Made by a program: the position numbers and the translations under genes
Part shown: one piece after another, positions 1 through 9,506 of the stretch
How the letters are laid out: each line of letters starts with the position of its first letter
How positions within the stretch are numbered: position 1 is the stretch's first letter
Notes under the pieces: generated by a model
The model's input: the letters and a program-made list of their open reading frames with translations, nothing else
Database searches by the model: none
What the model was told of the DNA's origin: nothing
Assembly: GCA_025201365.1 (NCBI GenBank)
Contig: JAIXMF010000222.1
Location: 1-22,470, forward strand
Length of the DNA: 22,470 bases
From: Syncephalis plumigaleata
Taxonomy: Eukaryota > Zoopagomycota > Zoopagomycetes > Zoopagales > Piptocephalidaceae
Direction: 5' to 3'

Positions 1-95
1 GTAATTAGATAGATAGCAAAGAAAAAAGGATATTGATGACGTCTATTGCCCAGGCATTCTTCTTTTCTGTCGTTCTCGTTCTCCAACTTAGATAC

Positions 96-997
96 TGTTC
101 CAATTTCGCATATTATCTCGTTCTGTTTGTTTCGCCTCGAGTAATCGTTCTGCTTGAGAAATGATGACTGGTTTAGGTTTCTCTTTCTTTGGAAGGATTG
201 CCTATAGTGTATATCATATTAGTAAGGTAAATCATAGTCTAGATCATTCTCGCTTACTCTTCTTAGCTCCTCTTGACGTAATCGCTCCTCCACTTGTTGT
301 TTATTCAGGATGGCTTGTGTTCTCAATGAATGACGAGATTGAACTATTTAATCAGACAATTACGATAGATAAATAATGAGTCAGTCAGTCAGTCAAGTAA
401 TAAACAATAACACTGCTTACGGGGTGGTGTACTAGTCGCTTTGATAGTAGTACTCGGTTTCGCATCTACCAGCGTAGTCTCTTTGGCCGGTGTCGTCTTC
501 TTACGTGGTGCATCCCATAATGGTGCATGCTATCATTACATTATTAGCTAGATGATATACTCTATGTATATAGTTGCTATTACCACTCGTTTCTTACGTC
601 GTCGCTCCTCCCGCTCCTCTTCCCGTAACTGTGTCTCCAATTCTGTATCGACTGCCTCTTCATCCGCGCCCGCTTCCTCCTCTTCCTGATCGAAATCCGA
701 ATCGAATACATCGGCATCGTCAACTATATCAATATCTATTAGATACAAGCTACATAGATATATACATAATGTAATCTACACGTATCCTACCTGGTTCGAC
801 AAAGTCTTCATCGTCCGCGTCAGCACCTACATCCTCAGCGATAGCTACCGCTTGACGTTGTTGTTCGCGTTCATGCTCTTTATCTAGTAACTCACGCATT
901 CTAACCAATAGTAAGCATAGTCATCGCATTGTCTTGCTTTAGTTATTTACCGATTGCCAGCATTGGCACGACGAGATCGCTGACTAACAAGCGACAT
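96..997 (-). CDS. VPS72: VPS72/YL1 (Swc2) histone H2A.Z chaperone subunit, partial (3' end off window)
   Basis: YL1-family proteins bind the H2A.Z-H2B dimer and are subunits of SWR1/SRCAP (and TIP60) chromatin remodellers in the nucleus. Six exons join in frame: 997-951, 900-791, 735-584, 529-421, 343-258 and 201-96. Every 3' splice site is TAG, and the last intron contains a CTAAT branch site. The N-terminus carries the family signature RRANAGNRMRELL. It is followed by a long acidic Asp/Glu tract (H2A.Z-binding region), then a basic RRRKKR patch, then the helical stretches QQVEERLRQEE and SQAERLLEAKQTERDN, as in YL1 proteins. The final visible exon appears to end at 96, before gtatct, because the open frame hits TAA just beyond. 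The C-terminal YL1_C domain must lie left of the window. Identity is recalled from the family pattern. The exact 3' boundary at 96 is the least certain part. Confidence 0.85.
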
Positions 998-2488
998 GGC
1001 TGAGAATGCTATTATGATAAGTACGCATAGCACGATTACCGTGAAATACTGACAGGTAAAGTGACAACAAGTGACAAACGAAGATAAGTGAAATTGTTTG
1101 AAGGCAGAAAATCAAAATTAAACAAACAACATGATTTGTGTCACCATCATTCATTCAATTGAGCAATAAATGCCGCGTAAATGTCTAATTTATTAACCCT
1201 AATCCATATCATACTCATTATACAATGTATCTGGATAGATGAAACAACACTAATGATTATAGACGGGGATCATACAAGTAACAATCAGAGTGCAACAGTG
1301 CACACATGTATGCATGACATTAGCATTATTATTAGCATAGCGGGGTAGTCTATTTTCTTATGATATTAAACAGGTCACTCGCACTTTTGTACTTTTATGC
1401 ATATACACTCGCATAAGTATGCACAATGGTAAAGTGAGTGTGACTGAGTGGAATTAAAGGGAGTGCAATCATTGTCAAGTTGGTATATTCACACATCCAC
1501 ACACACACACATTCATTCATTCACTTCTATCGCTGTGGTCCTTTTTAGATGTCTCGTTTATCTTTTTACCCTCGCTTTTCTTCCTCATTCTCATTCGATT
1601 CCGTACTCATACAGTTTTCTAGTGCCGCACTCTTGCTCTCTCCCCTATATTCTTATACTTGTCTATTATCAACGACATTGCTTGTACGTCTCCTCTCGGA
1701 CGAGATCCTTACTTTTACTTTATTGCTTCTTGTACTGATCGCGTGTGTGTAGGGTTTATTTACTGGACAGTGCGCGTAAACACATTGCACCTTGCATTGT
1801 AGCGATACTTGAGCATACACCAACACGCTACTATTCATAGTCCTTTATTCGTTTCTATTCGTTCTACGAGAGCAGACACGACTTGTTCATTAGCCTATAT
1901 ACATACACACATAGGCAAGCAAGCAACTAGGATAGTCGTGTATACCCGCGGTCTCTAAGGCTATTTCCTGTTTCTTTTATTGTGCACGCATATTGATACA
2001 AATCTGTCAGTCAGTCTGTGTGCGTGTGCGGCGTATTCAAGCAGGTGTGTCGCCGTGTGTGTGTGTGTGGTGTGGGTTACTCAGAACGAGGATATACTAT
2101 CACTGCAACAACTACTTATCTTGTAGTCGCTACTCTTGCTCTTGCTCTTCTATCTTTGTCTTTTCGTCGTCGTCTCTCTCGTCCTCGTCTCTTCCACCAC
2201 AAAGCTTAGTCAACTTTGCTCAATAAGTAACCAATTTCACGAAGACGCCCACCACTACCAACAACAACAATAACAACAACAACACCTGTTCTATTTCTCC
2301 ATTCCTCCTTTTCTTGTGTTTCCTTTAAACTTCTTGTTTACGCTTCATCGTTCAACTCTGAGATCTAGTGCAGATCTACGCCTCTTATCTTAATTGCTGC
2401 ATCACTATCGTTGTCAAGTATCTCCTGCATAGCTTTCCTTCCTTCTTTTCTTCTTTCCTTCTTTTCCTTCTTATTCAATTCTACTATC
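998..2488. other. Long divergent intergenic region, pyrimidine-rich towards STS1
   Basis: No convincing gene is seen here. The left part (about 1000-1450) is AT-rich promoter sequence of the VPS72 gene. From about 1480 to 2480 the plus strand is strongly pyrimidine-rich, with (AC)n near 1498-1511, (TG)n near 2058-2070, CTTCTTTTC-type tracts at 2440-2475 and a CAACAA/AACAAC stretch near 2260-2285. Open frames of 60-97 codons are present but are Ser/Leu/Tyr-rich, overlap each other in several frames and lack family motifs. They reflect the base composition. The region probably holds the promoter and a long leader of STS1. Confidence 0.6.
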
Positions 2489-3816
2489 ATGTCGTTCAAT
2501 ACAAGCTCACCATGCTTCCCGGTGCTTACTAGCGATAACTCCAACATAGGATTTCCACTGCGTCATCCTCATCAACATCAGCATCCACATGGAACACCGC
2601 AAAGAGTTGTATTTCGACGTGAGTTATCGCCACTTTCCTCGCATCTACTCCCATCTTCTGGGTCGATCTCTAGTGCACTGACTCCGGCAACTAACAGTAA
2701 GTAGCATGAACAGTCTCTATTAGTCGTCCTACTCGTGTGTGCGTGTGTGCGTGCGTATGTGTGTAACCAGGCGTTCAATATAGGATGACGCATGCAGTTG
2801 CTTACTTGCTATCAGCATAGTCACTCATTATTTACTTGTACATTATACTAACCAACTATTTAATATTAATATTCTTATATTATATAGGTCGAAAACGTAG
2901 AGCAGCGTCAGAGGACGACGAGGAGATGCACGATCGATCGGACAGGTCTCCTTCTCCTGCGTTGCAATCAGCTACTGGTCAAGGGCCACGTGAGTCATCT
3001 TCGTCTACTACGTCATCATCCCGTCCATTCGCGACAACTAAACGATTACGTATGGTGCCAGGACCAGTGCAACTTCCCTTACCCAAACTACTAGGTAAGC
3101 TTGTTACTGTTTACTATGCTTACAAATAATGGATAATACTAACGTGAATGTATCCTTTCTATCTTGTAGAATCATTAGATAAACAACAATTAACCACGCT
3201 AATTACCACGTTGGTTGATAAATATCCACATCTACGTCCGGAAGTTGTGGCACAACTACCACGACCTACAATTCAAAGTGTAACTGCGGCATTGAACACG
3301 CTGAATCGTCGATTACACGCGGCATTCCCCTATTCACGTAATGGTCCTGGTCGGGATGACTATACATTCCATCGAGTACGACCGATACTTGATGAGCTAC
3401 GCACCAATCTGTTGCAATACGGTGAACACTTTGTGCAAACATCGGAACACTCGGTTACGGCATTTGCATACCTTGCATTAGCGGCAAGTATTATCGAACA
3501 GATGCCACACTGGGACAATGCAGAGCATGATCGCGCTTACCGCACCGATCTCTATCGTCGACTAGCTGAACACTGGCAGCTTGCAGTGGATGTAGCAACC
3601 AAACGTGCCTCCGAGGGTAAGATCTACGGCGAACAAACAGTGTCCGAATGGTATCGCTGTCTAGAACGACATAATGCACAGGCAGATGGTACACTGGACG
3701 ATGTGCTTGCCTCATTTCGAAAAGGTCTCGGATGGATGATCGGTGTTCATCCTACAGTACCCACCGTGAATCCTACACCGTCAGGTCATGGCCTATTTTC
3801 ATCGGGCATCTACTAA
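2489..3816 (+). CDS. STS1: Sts1/Cut8 nuclear proteasome tether
   Basis: Cut8/Sts1 anchors the 26S proteasome at the nucleus and is needed for nuclear proteolysis and chromosome segregation. Three exons (2489-2696, 2888-3094, 3170-3816) give 353 aa. Both introns start GTAAG and end TAG, and the second has a perfect TACTAAC branch site near 3137. Residues 1-138 are a low-complexity Ser/Pro/His tail with the basic cluster RKRR at about 71-74 (likely nuclear import) and KRLR near 120. The Cut8 fold runs from about 139 to 340: ESLDKQQLTTLITTLVDKYP, then AFPYSRNGPG and FHRVRPILDEL, the helical bundle with EHSVTAFAYLALA and MPHWDN, and a C-terminal GWMIG segment. Length and domain order fit fungal Sts1/Cut8. 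The lysine-poor N-tail differs from S. pombe Cut8, whose N-terminal lysines are ubiquitinated. The gene converges on the RBR ligase gene, 278 bp downstream. Confidence 0.9.
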
Positions 3817-4094
3817 TTGCTACTAGTTGCTCTACTATGTAGTCATAGTAGTTAGATTAATTAAGAAATACTACACTAGTAGTAATCATTCGTAGGACAC
3901 TGATTGCATTATTGATATTCTTGTCGCCATCTATATTTGTTGCTGTACGTTCATAACCCAATTTCTTTTTAATATTATAAAATACTTGAATTACCATTTT
4001 GTTCTTTGTTGTATACTCTAATACTCATTGCGTGTATTTATTGGTTTATTTCAATATAAACAGTAGATAGAATAACAAATGCTGCGATAACTAA
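3817..4094. other. Convergent 3' spacer between STS1 and RBR ligase
   Basis: This is AT-rich sequence between two convergent stop codons. It contains AATATTATAAAATA near 3970 and other A/T-rich blocks that could serve as polyadenylation signals for one or both genes. No gene or RNA structure was recognised. Confidence 0.5.
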
Positions 4095-5709
4095 CTAATC
4101 TGTAAATCGTTTACGATAACACTTTGAATCCTTATCGTCGTAATGGTTGGCCACCTCTGATTTCTCTAGTTTTACAAGACAAAGCCAACAGAATTCCGTA
4201 CGACAAATGCTACACGTCATATGATTGCAACCGGCACCTTTTTCAATCCGAGTACGACACGAAGGACAACGTTTCGTGTTGTTCTTTATCCAACGGTACG
4301 ATATCACTCTTGCCCTAGCACGGCTAACACGAGGCATAGCAAGCTTAGCTGCCTCCACTACCGAGGATGCCGGCTGACTTTGTGCCTGTGTCGATGCTGC
4401 TGTCGATTCCTCTTCAACGGTAGGGTCATCCCCCAGTAACTCACGTGCCATTTTACGAATCACATCTTGTCCATACTGGGCCTCTATTCCCATTTGTATA
4501 TGCGTGTCACCATTGATGTACTCCTCCATCAACGCTTGTAGATCCTCCTCTAGTTTGGGTAGTGCACAATGGTTCGCGGCACCATGCCAACCTCGTTGAC
4601 AAGCGGTACAGAAGCTGAAGCGACAACGCTCGCACACGGCAAGTTGCACGGTATTCTCGACAATTTGCGATTCGCAACGTGCCGGTCCTTGACACGCGGG
4701 TCGAGGACACCAAACGACAGTGGGATCGGCCTCGTAACCACGCCGTTGCTTCAGCTCGTAGAAACGCGCGCACAACACGGGACCGACGATCTGCTCCAAT
4801 TCTTCGTAGGTGGGATGATAAACCGACCGATGATCGGGGCACGGACACTTTACGGCATCGAGTTTCCCCTCGCGAATCAATAGGCCGAAATAGTCGGTCA
4901 GACAAGCGATACAGCAAACGTGTCCGCATCCGAGTTGATAACACTTCTGTCCGCGGATTTCCTCGAGACAAATGGGACAAGCGTGTAGGACACGAGAGAA
5001 CGTTGCCTGTAGTATTTGTCGATTATACGCACGAACTTCTTCGGCACATGCTATGCAAGCATCATCATCATCATCATCATCATCATCACAATGCACATGA
5101 TCATTAGTGAATAACTAAGTAAATAGATAAGGCTAGACCTACCTTTAGTAAGTGTAAGCGGTGTGGTCAATAGCGTACTAGATGGTATATCGCGTATTAC
5201 ATCCGCCCAGCGGAATAGGATCTAAATCATATATGGTTATCCTACATCATTTAGTCTCATGCCTAGTCTGATCGACTTACCACATCTTTAACCATAGACC
5301 ATTCTTGCTCTAATTGTTCCTGTAGGATTGCTATGGCAGTTGTACTAAGCCAGCTGCAGGTTAGACTCAAGTGTGGTGCCGTATCGTACGGGTAATTATA
5401 TGGCAATCTAAATGATAGCTTGATAGGCGGTAAATGACGCACCTCATCTGTAATGGATGGTGTCTGTTGATCCTCCACTGCTATAGGATGGTCATTATCT
5501 AATTCAATAGGTATACAAAGTATGCCATGATAACCGATATCCTCGGTGTAATTATAGGTTAGCGTATCTGGAAAGATAGTCTGAAGAGTTTCAAGCTCTT
5601 GTTGTTGTTCTAAACGAATGGATTGGTCCATCCGTGTCATGGTTGATTCAGTGGTACTGCTTTTATAGCAAGTACCGGATGCAATAGTAGTAGCAATGCT
5701 AGATGCCAT
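4095..5709 (-). CDS. RNF14/ITT1: RWD-RBR E3 ubiquitin ligase, RNF14/Itt1 type
   Basis: RBR ligases accept ubiquitin from E2 on a RING2 cysteine and pass it to substrate. RNF14-type members act in translation quality control (family knowledge). Three exons (5709-5281, 5221-5143, 5050-4095) encode 487 aa. Residues about 31-165 form an RWD domain: helix LEQQQELETLQTIFPD, YNYPYDTAP at 104-112 (the YPxxxP motif), then LFRWADVIRD. RING1 starts at CPIC 194-197 and includes CGHVCCIAC. An IBR follows with WCPRPAC and CERCRFSFC. RING2 starts at about 431 with CPSC, then IEKGAGCNHMTC. Cys444 in GAGC aligns with the catalytic cysteine, followed by FCWLC. This domain order is diagnostic of the RNF14/Itt1 subfamily. 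The second intron (5142-5051) contains nine GAT repeats and ends in TAG. Reading through it would stop at that TAG, so splicing is required. Confidence 0.9.
5061..5087 (-). repeat. (GAT)9 microsatellite inside an RBR-ligase intron
   Basis: Nine tandem GAT units (ATC on the plus strand) lie between the branch-site-like CACTAATG and the 3' splice site CATAG of the second intron. They occupy the place of a polypyrimidine tract. Read in the downstream exon's frame they give poly-Asp, which could mislead gene callers into starting the protein here. Confidence 0.85.
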
Positions 5710-6006
5710 CTTTATCGATTGTTAAGTAGTAATGAAGCAGTAAATGGTTAATGATAAGTGTCAAACTATATGATATGCGATCGTGTCGTTTATTATACGG
5801 CTGCTTTCCTTTTATTGTTGCCTGATGACACATGTCATATCATTTTCTTGTAATCATGCGTCAATGCCGTGGCGTTGTAACCTTTGGCAATACTGACGCA
5901 TTAGTATTACTGATTGAATCATACACCGCATGTACAAGTTAAGATAAATACACGATAATAGCATTACTTGCATGCTTCATAAGCTGGGATGCAATAATTT
6001 ACTAGT

Positions 6007-6147
6007 TGAATGACAATAAGCATATAATGATTGGATTACCATATCAATGACTTTCAATTTTACTGAAGAGAAAGGGAGAGTTGATATTCGGCTTAAGGTG
6101 AGCCGAGGAGCTGCGTCATCGTACTACAAGTACGCTTTTCTTTTTTT
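6007..6147 (+). repeat. Promoter-like inverted repeat, copy A (upstream of F-box gene)
   Basis: This matches the reverse complement of 9263-9400 at about 125 of 140 positions by eye, with one single-base gap. The unmatched bases are concentrated around 6076-6087. The most conserved blocks are GATTGGATTACCATATCAAT, the following CTTTCAATTTTACTGA, and the 19-nt hairpin TCGGCTTAAGGTGAGCCGA at 6088-6106. It points towards the F-box gene, whose ATG is 232 bp further on. Confidence 0.85.
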
Positions 6148-6276
6148 CACAATTCTGATATGGGCATCTTATAGAATAATGGGTTAGTATATTGTTATAG
6201 GCTGTACTCATCTTAAGAAGGCATGACAAGTGACAGTAGGATATCTCGTCAATTAGAAAGACTTGAACACCATGCT

Positions 6277-6330
6277 TCATTGTTATCCACACTTGCGTAT
6301 GATTTATCTGTGTATTCTTGATTAAAATAA
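6277..6330 (+). repeat. 54-bp direct repeat, copy 1 (5' side of F-box gene)
   Basis: About 50 of 54 positions are identical to 8072-8125 in the same orientation. The core includes GCGTATGATTTATCTGTGTA. It lies 49 bp before the F-box ATG, so it is probably part of the promoter or 5' leader. Confidence 0.85.
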
Positions 6331-6379
6331 CGTCATTGTATTTCTCTACCCCATATCGCCTTTCTTATTCCATTCCACT

Positions 6380-8020
6380 ATGTCTACTACTACTACTACT
6401 ACTACTACTGAAATATCGAGTAATTCTAACTCGTCTTGTAGATTACTAGTTTGTCTGAATAGTCTTCCATTTCATGACCAGCGTGTCTTCCGTAGTCTAC
6501 TTGGTCATATCGGATTATTGCATTTATCAGCATGTTGTCGCTCGTTAAGAAGCAGTATTCGAAACGATACAGTATTATGGCAAGAACGATACCATAGGGA
6601 TTTCCTATCAGGAACCTATTATGCTAAGGAAATGGATTTCGTATTGTGGTGTATACGCACGGATGACAACAATCCATGTACATCGGATAAACGAGCCGAG
6701 CTACTAGAGAATGTGGACTGGTACAACACATATCGTCGACGAGTGAGCACCGAGAATAATTGGCGATTTGAACGATGCAATACCACGCATATCGATACTG
6801 AACAGGACAAGGATGGACCAATGTATTACGTACGGGCTGTAAATGATCGTATACTTATTACGCAGCAACATTATCTAGACGAAAAACCAGATCATACCTA
6901 CACTTTAGAATATTTACCACATTCAAACCTTAAATCAAGCAACAACATTGTAGATAACATTACATTCTCCACATCGCCAAATGTTCTTTCACTGGATAGT
7001 GGTAATGCAGCTCAGTACAATTATGTTACGGGTGATCATTATATAGCCGTATCTCCTAAAACAATCAATAGTAATACCAACTATAATATAGAAGTACTTT
7101 CTCGCAAGCATGGCGGTGTTTTCACTACATTGGATGTTCCAGTACAATATGAAGTGAAGGCAGTTGAGGGGAAATGGGTACTGCTAATGCGTGAATCGCT
7201 AGAGATATTCGGCGGTTTGCCAATGTGTATATGTAAGTGTACTCATTGTACAATGATGTAATATAACTAGTACTAATAATCAATGGATTCAGCCGGTATA
7301 ATGGTATTCGATATAGATAATAGTATCATGTGTCCGGGAAGCATTGATTGCACATTGCATGCGATATGTTTCTATAAAACAACCAATAATACGGCAATAG
7401 TATACACGGCAAGACTAGTCAAAGATGATGATGTGAATCGTATTGAATGGGCATTATACCAGTTCTCGAGTAATAATCCTCTTACACAATTGCGAAGTGG
7501 TTGGTTCCAATTACCTGAGGAAATATGGACTATATCAATATGTGCACGTAATTTATACGATTCGTATATGATACTTGATTTACGTGGTAATCCTCATTAT
7601 AATCCATACATAATGCATAGTGTAGCATCCAGTGGTCAAAGTCATACTCCACGTAACTGCTACACTATAACTGACCAATATATACCCATTCCACTGTTAA
7701 GGGCTGGATACGCGTATGTAATATTCAATTCCAAACCAACAAAAGTATGGACAGACTTATCCTACGGTGATGATCAAATATTACAAATACCGGGCACAGC
7801 TTTCGTTAAGCATATTATCGGTGATCTCTATATTCTTATTGTAAGAGAGCATAATGATATAGTAAGTCGATTGCTTGTAGATATCAATACAAAGGAAATA
7901 GTACGTAAATTGGAAGCACCTAACATTGGCGGATATTTGAACATTGATACAATGCTTGGTACGATATATAGTCCATTTGACAGCCATACCCAAATAATAC
8001 AAGAATACGGTGAACTGTAA
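6380..8020 (+). CDS. F-box protein (substrate receptor of an SCF ubiquitin ligase)
   Basis: F-box proteins connect substrates to Skp1-Cullin-1 ubiquitin ligases. Two exons (6380-7232 and 7293-8020) encode 526 aa. The intron is GTAAGT..TTCAG with a TACTAAT branch site near 7281. Residues 1-20 are a Thr/Ser-rich start encoded by an ACT microsatellite. Residues about 28-75 form an F-box, with the pattern LNSLPFHDQRVFRSLLGH, then LLHLSACCRSLRSS and VLWQERYHRDF (the usual L-P, L..CR.LR and LW..RF positions). The remaining 450 residues have short strand-like segments rich in Tyr, Ile and Asp. No WD40, LRR or Kelch consensus could be recognised, although a divergent beta-propeller is possible. Codon use is AT-richer than in the neighbouring hydratase. 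The flanking repeats suggest it belongs to a duplicating F-box family. Confidence 0.82.
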
Positions 8021-8071
8021 CAAGTATCAATAGATCATAATATATTAGTTAATAAGAGTAATGCTTATACA

Positions 8072-8125
8072 TCATTGTTATCCACATTTGCGTATGATTT
8101 ATCTGTGTATTCTTAGTTAAAATGA
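8072..8125 (+). repeat. 54-bp direct repeat, copy 2 (3' side of F-box gene)
   Basis: This near-copy of 6277-6330 lies 51 bp after the F-box stop and before the hydratase stop at 8250. The pyrimidine-rich stretch after it (about 8138-8150) weakly resembles the leader that precedes the F-box ATG. No F-box coding sequence follows. It may be the surviving promoter of a lost tandem F-box copy. Confidence 0.8.
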
Positions 8126-8249
8126 ACACATCGTATTGCTCTTTCTTCATTTGGAAATGTTATTAGACACTAATAACAAACATGTCACTTAGTATTAATA
8201 CTTATTTGTTCTTATTGATTGTTAATAAAAATGTTAAAAGCTAATAGTG

Positions 8250-9199
8250 CTAAAGTTTGCTGTTCTTCCAGCGAGGTGGTCGTCGCTCGGCAAATGCCGC
8301 AATACCCTCGCGTATATTGTCACTCGTTGACATGTTCTTTAGCTCTTCGGATTGGATAAGTCGCTGTGTTGCTTCACGAGTCGAAGCGTTCAGTGCCCAG
8401 TTGGCAGCGAGCTTGGTAATGCCAACTGCATCGGGCGAGGCAGTGGTAATGAGTCGTGCATAAGCAAGTGCCGTCTTGATCGCTTCCTTCTTGCTCTGCA
8501 CGATCTCATTGACAAATCCGTACTCTTTGGCTTCACGCGCCGACAACACTCGACCAGTGAGTAGGATTGACATGGCACGCTGATAGCCAACTACGCGTAG
8601 AAGCTGCGCGATACCGCCGTTGGCTGCCACCACACCACGCTTGACTTCAGGCATGGCAAAGGTGGCACGCTCGGTGGCTACTACGACATCGCAAGCGAGA
8701 GCCAACTCCATACCGCCACCGAACGTGTAGCCTTGTACGGCGGCAATCACCGGTTTACGAGCGTCAACACGTCGTGTCAATCCACCGAAACCAGATGGCG
8801 GATAAGCATCGATGCTTACCGCTGCCATACCAGCCCTACCGTTTTGCTGACCACCAGCATTGCCGGTTTGATCATGCGGTACGCTAGACTTTAGGTCGGC
8901 TCCTGCGCAGAAACTCTTGTCGCCCGCACCGGTTATCTAGGAAATAAGGGCAAACATAAAGGTTAGTCAATAGTTACTAGTGATAGCATATTTAGCTGGA
9001 GGATACGTGCCACTGAACACCAAATTTCTGGCTCGCTTTCCACGTAGTCAAACACAGTGGCTAGTTCGTAATGAGCAGGTAGGTGCAAGGCATTTCGCAT
9101 ATCTGGTCGATTTAGCGTAATAAGCAGCGTATGTGGTGCCGCCAACTGCAACAAGCAATATTTTGTAGAGGGCAGCGGCGAGGTTAGCTTGTGCGTCAT
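8250..9199 (-). CDS. Peroxisomal enoyl-CoA hydratase/isomerase (crotonase family)
   Basis: Crotonases bind acyl-CoA thioesters. Hydratase members add water to 2-enoyl-CoA in beta-oxidation. Exons 9199-9011 and 8936-8250 give 291 aa. Visible motifs are LITLNRPDMRNALHLPAH (about 26-43), the first oxyanion-hole segment ITGAGDKSFCAGADL (64-78), and the second, AVQGYTFGGGMELALACD (130-147). MPEVKRG follows at 159-165. Glu140 and Glu160 align with the two catalytic glutamates of rat hydratase, so the enzyme should be active as a hydratase. The protein ends in Ser-Lys-Leu, a canonical PTS1, so it should act in peroxisomes. To join ...EIWCSV to ITGAGD in frame, the intron must start with GC (9010-9009) and end CTAG, with TTGACTAAC as branch site. 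The start at 9199 is the first ATG of the open frame. Confidence 0.88.
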
Positions 9200-9262
9200 G
9201 GTCGAGTATTTGAGATAGTGTAATCTTTTGCTTGCAAATAGTACAATTACGAAAGGAATAGT

Positions 9263-9400
9263 AAAAAGAGAAGCATACTTGTAGCACGATGACGCAGTTC
9301 CTCGGCTCACCTTAAGCCGAATAATACAGTGTTTTTCTCCTCAGTAAAATTGAAAGTCATTGATATGGTAATCCAATCGTTATATGTTTATTGTCATTCA
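9263..9400 (-). repeat. Promoter-like inverted repeat, copy B (upstream of hydratase gene)
   Basis: This is the partner of 6007-6147 in inverted orientation. It ends 63 bp before the hydratase ATG at 9199 and lies after the ERCC1 stop at 9507. It therefore spans the expected hydratase promoter and leader. The hairpin TCGGCTCACCTTAAGCCGA is at 9302-9320. Both copies point towards the gene that follows them. Confidence 0.85.
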
Positions 9401-9506
9401 TTACAAAATTCTACACATTTATTAACAAAGGGTCTAATATCTATGTAGGAAACAAGACATGAACTATTTATTAATCTTTTCAATTAAATACATTGCTATC
9501 GACTAT

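Larger units (their letters stand above)
5710..6379. other. Divergent intergenic region with duplicated segments
   Basis: This region lies between the RBR ligase and F-box start codons. No open frame of note is present. It contains repeat copy A (6007-6147), an inverted partner of the region upstream of the hydratase gene, and the 54-bp repeat copy at 6277-6330, which recurs after the F-box gene. The last 35 bases before the F-box ATG are pyrimidine-rich. Confidence 0.7.

Noticed and set aside
1448-2226. Several overlapping plus-strand frames of 60-97 codons
   Set aside because: Frames overlap each other, start with non-ATG codons or consist of CA/TG repeat translations (Thr-His-Thr-His, Cys-Val-Cys-Val). 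No splice pattern or family match is visible.
4507-5107. Long frames on both strands over the RBR ligase exon (157, 142 and 104 codons)
   Set aside because: They are shadows of the ligase frame. The ligase frame alone carries the zinc-ligand pattern, and the others have no motif.
9200-9310. N-terminal extension of the hydratase to a GTG codon, which would add a hydrophobic segment
   Set aside because: It has no ATG in frame and overlaps the promoter-like repeat. The 9199 ATG gives a normal crotonase N-terminus and the protein already has a PTS1.
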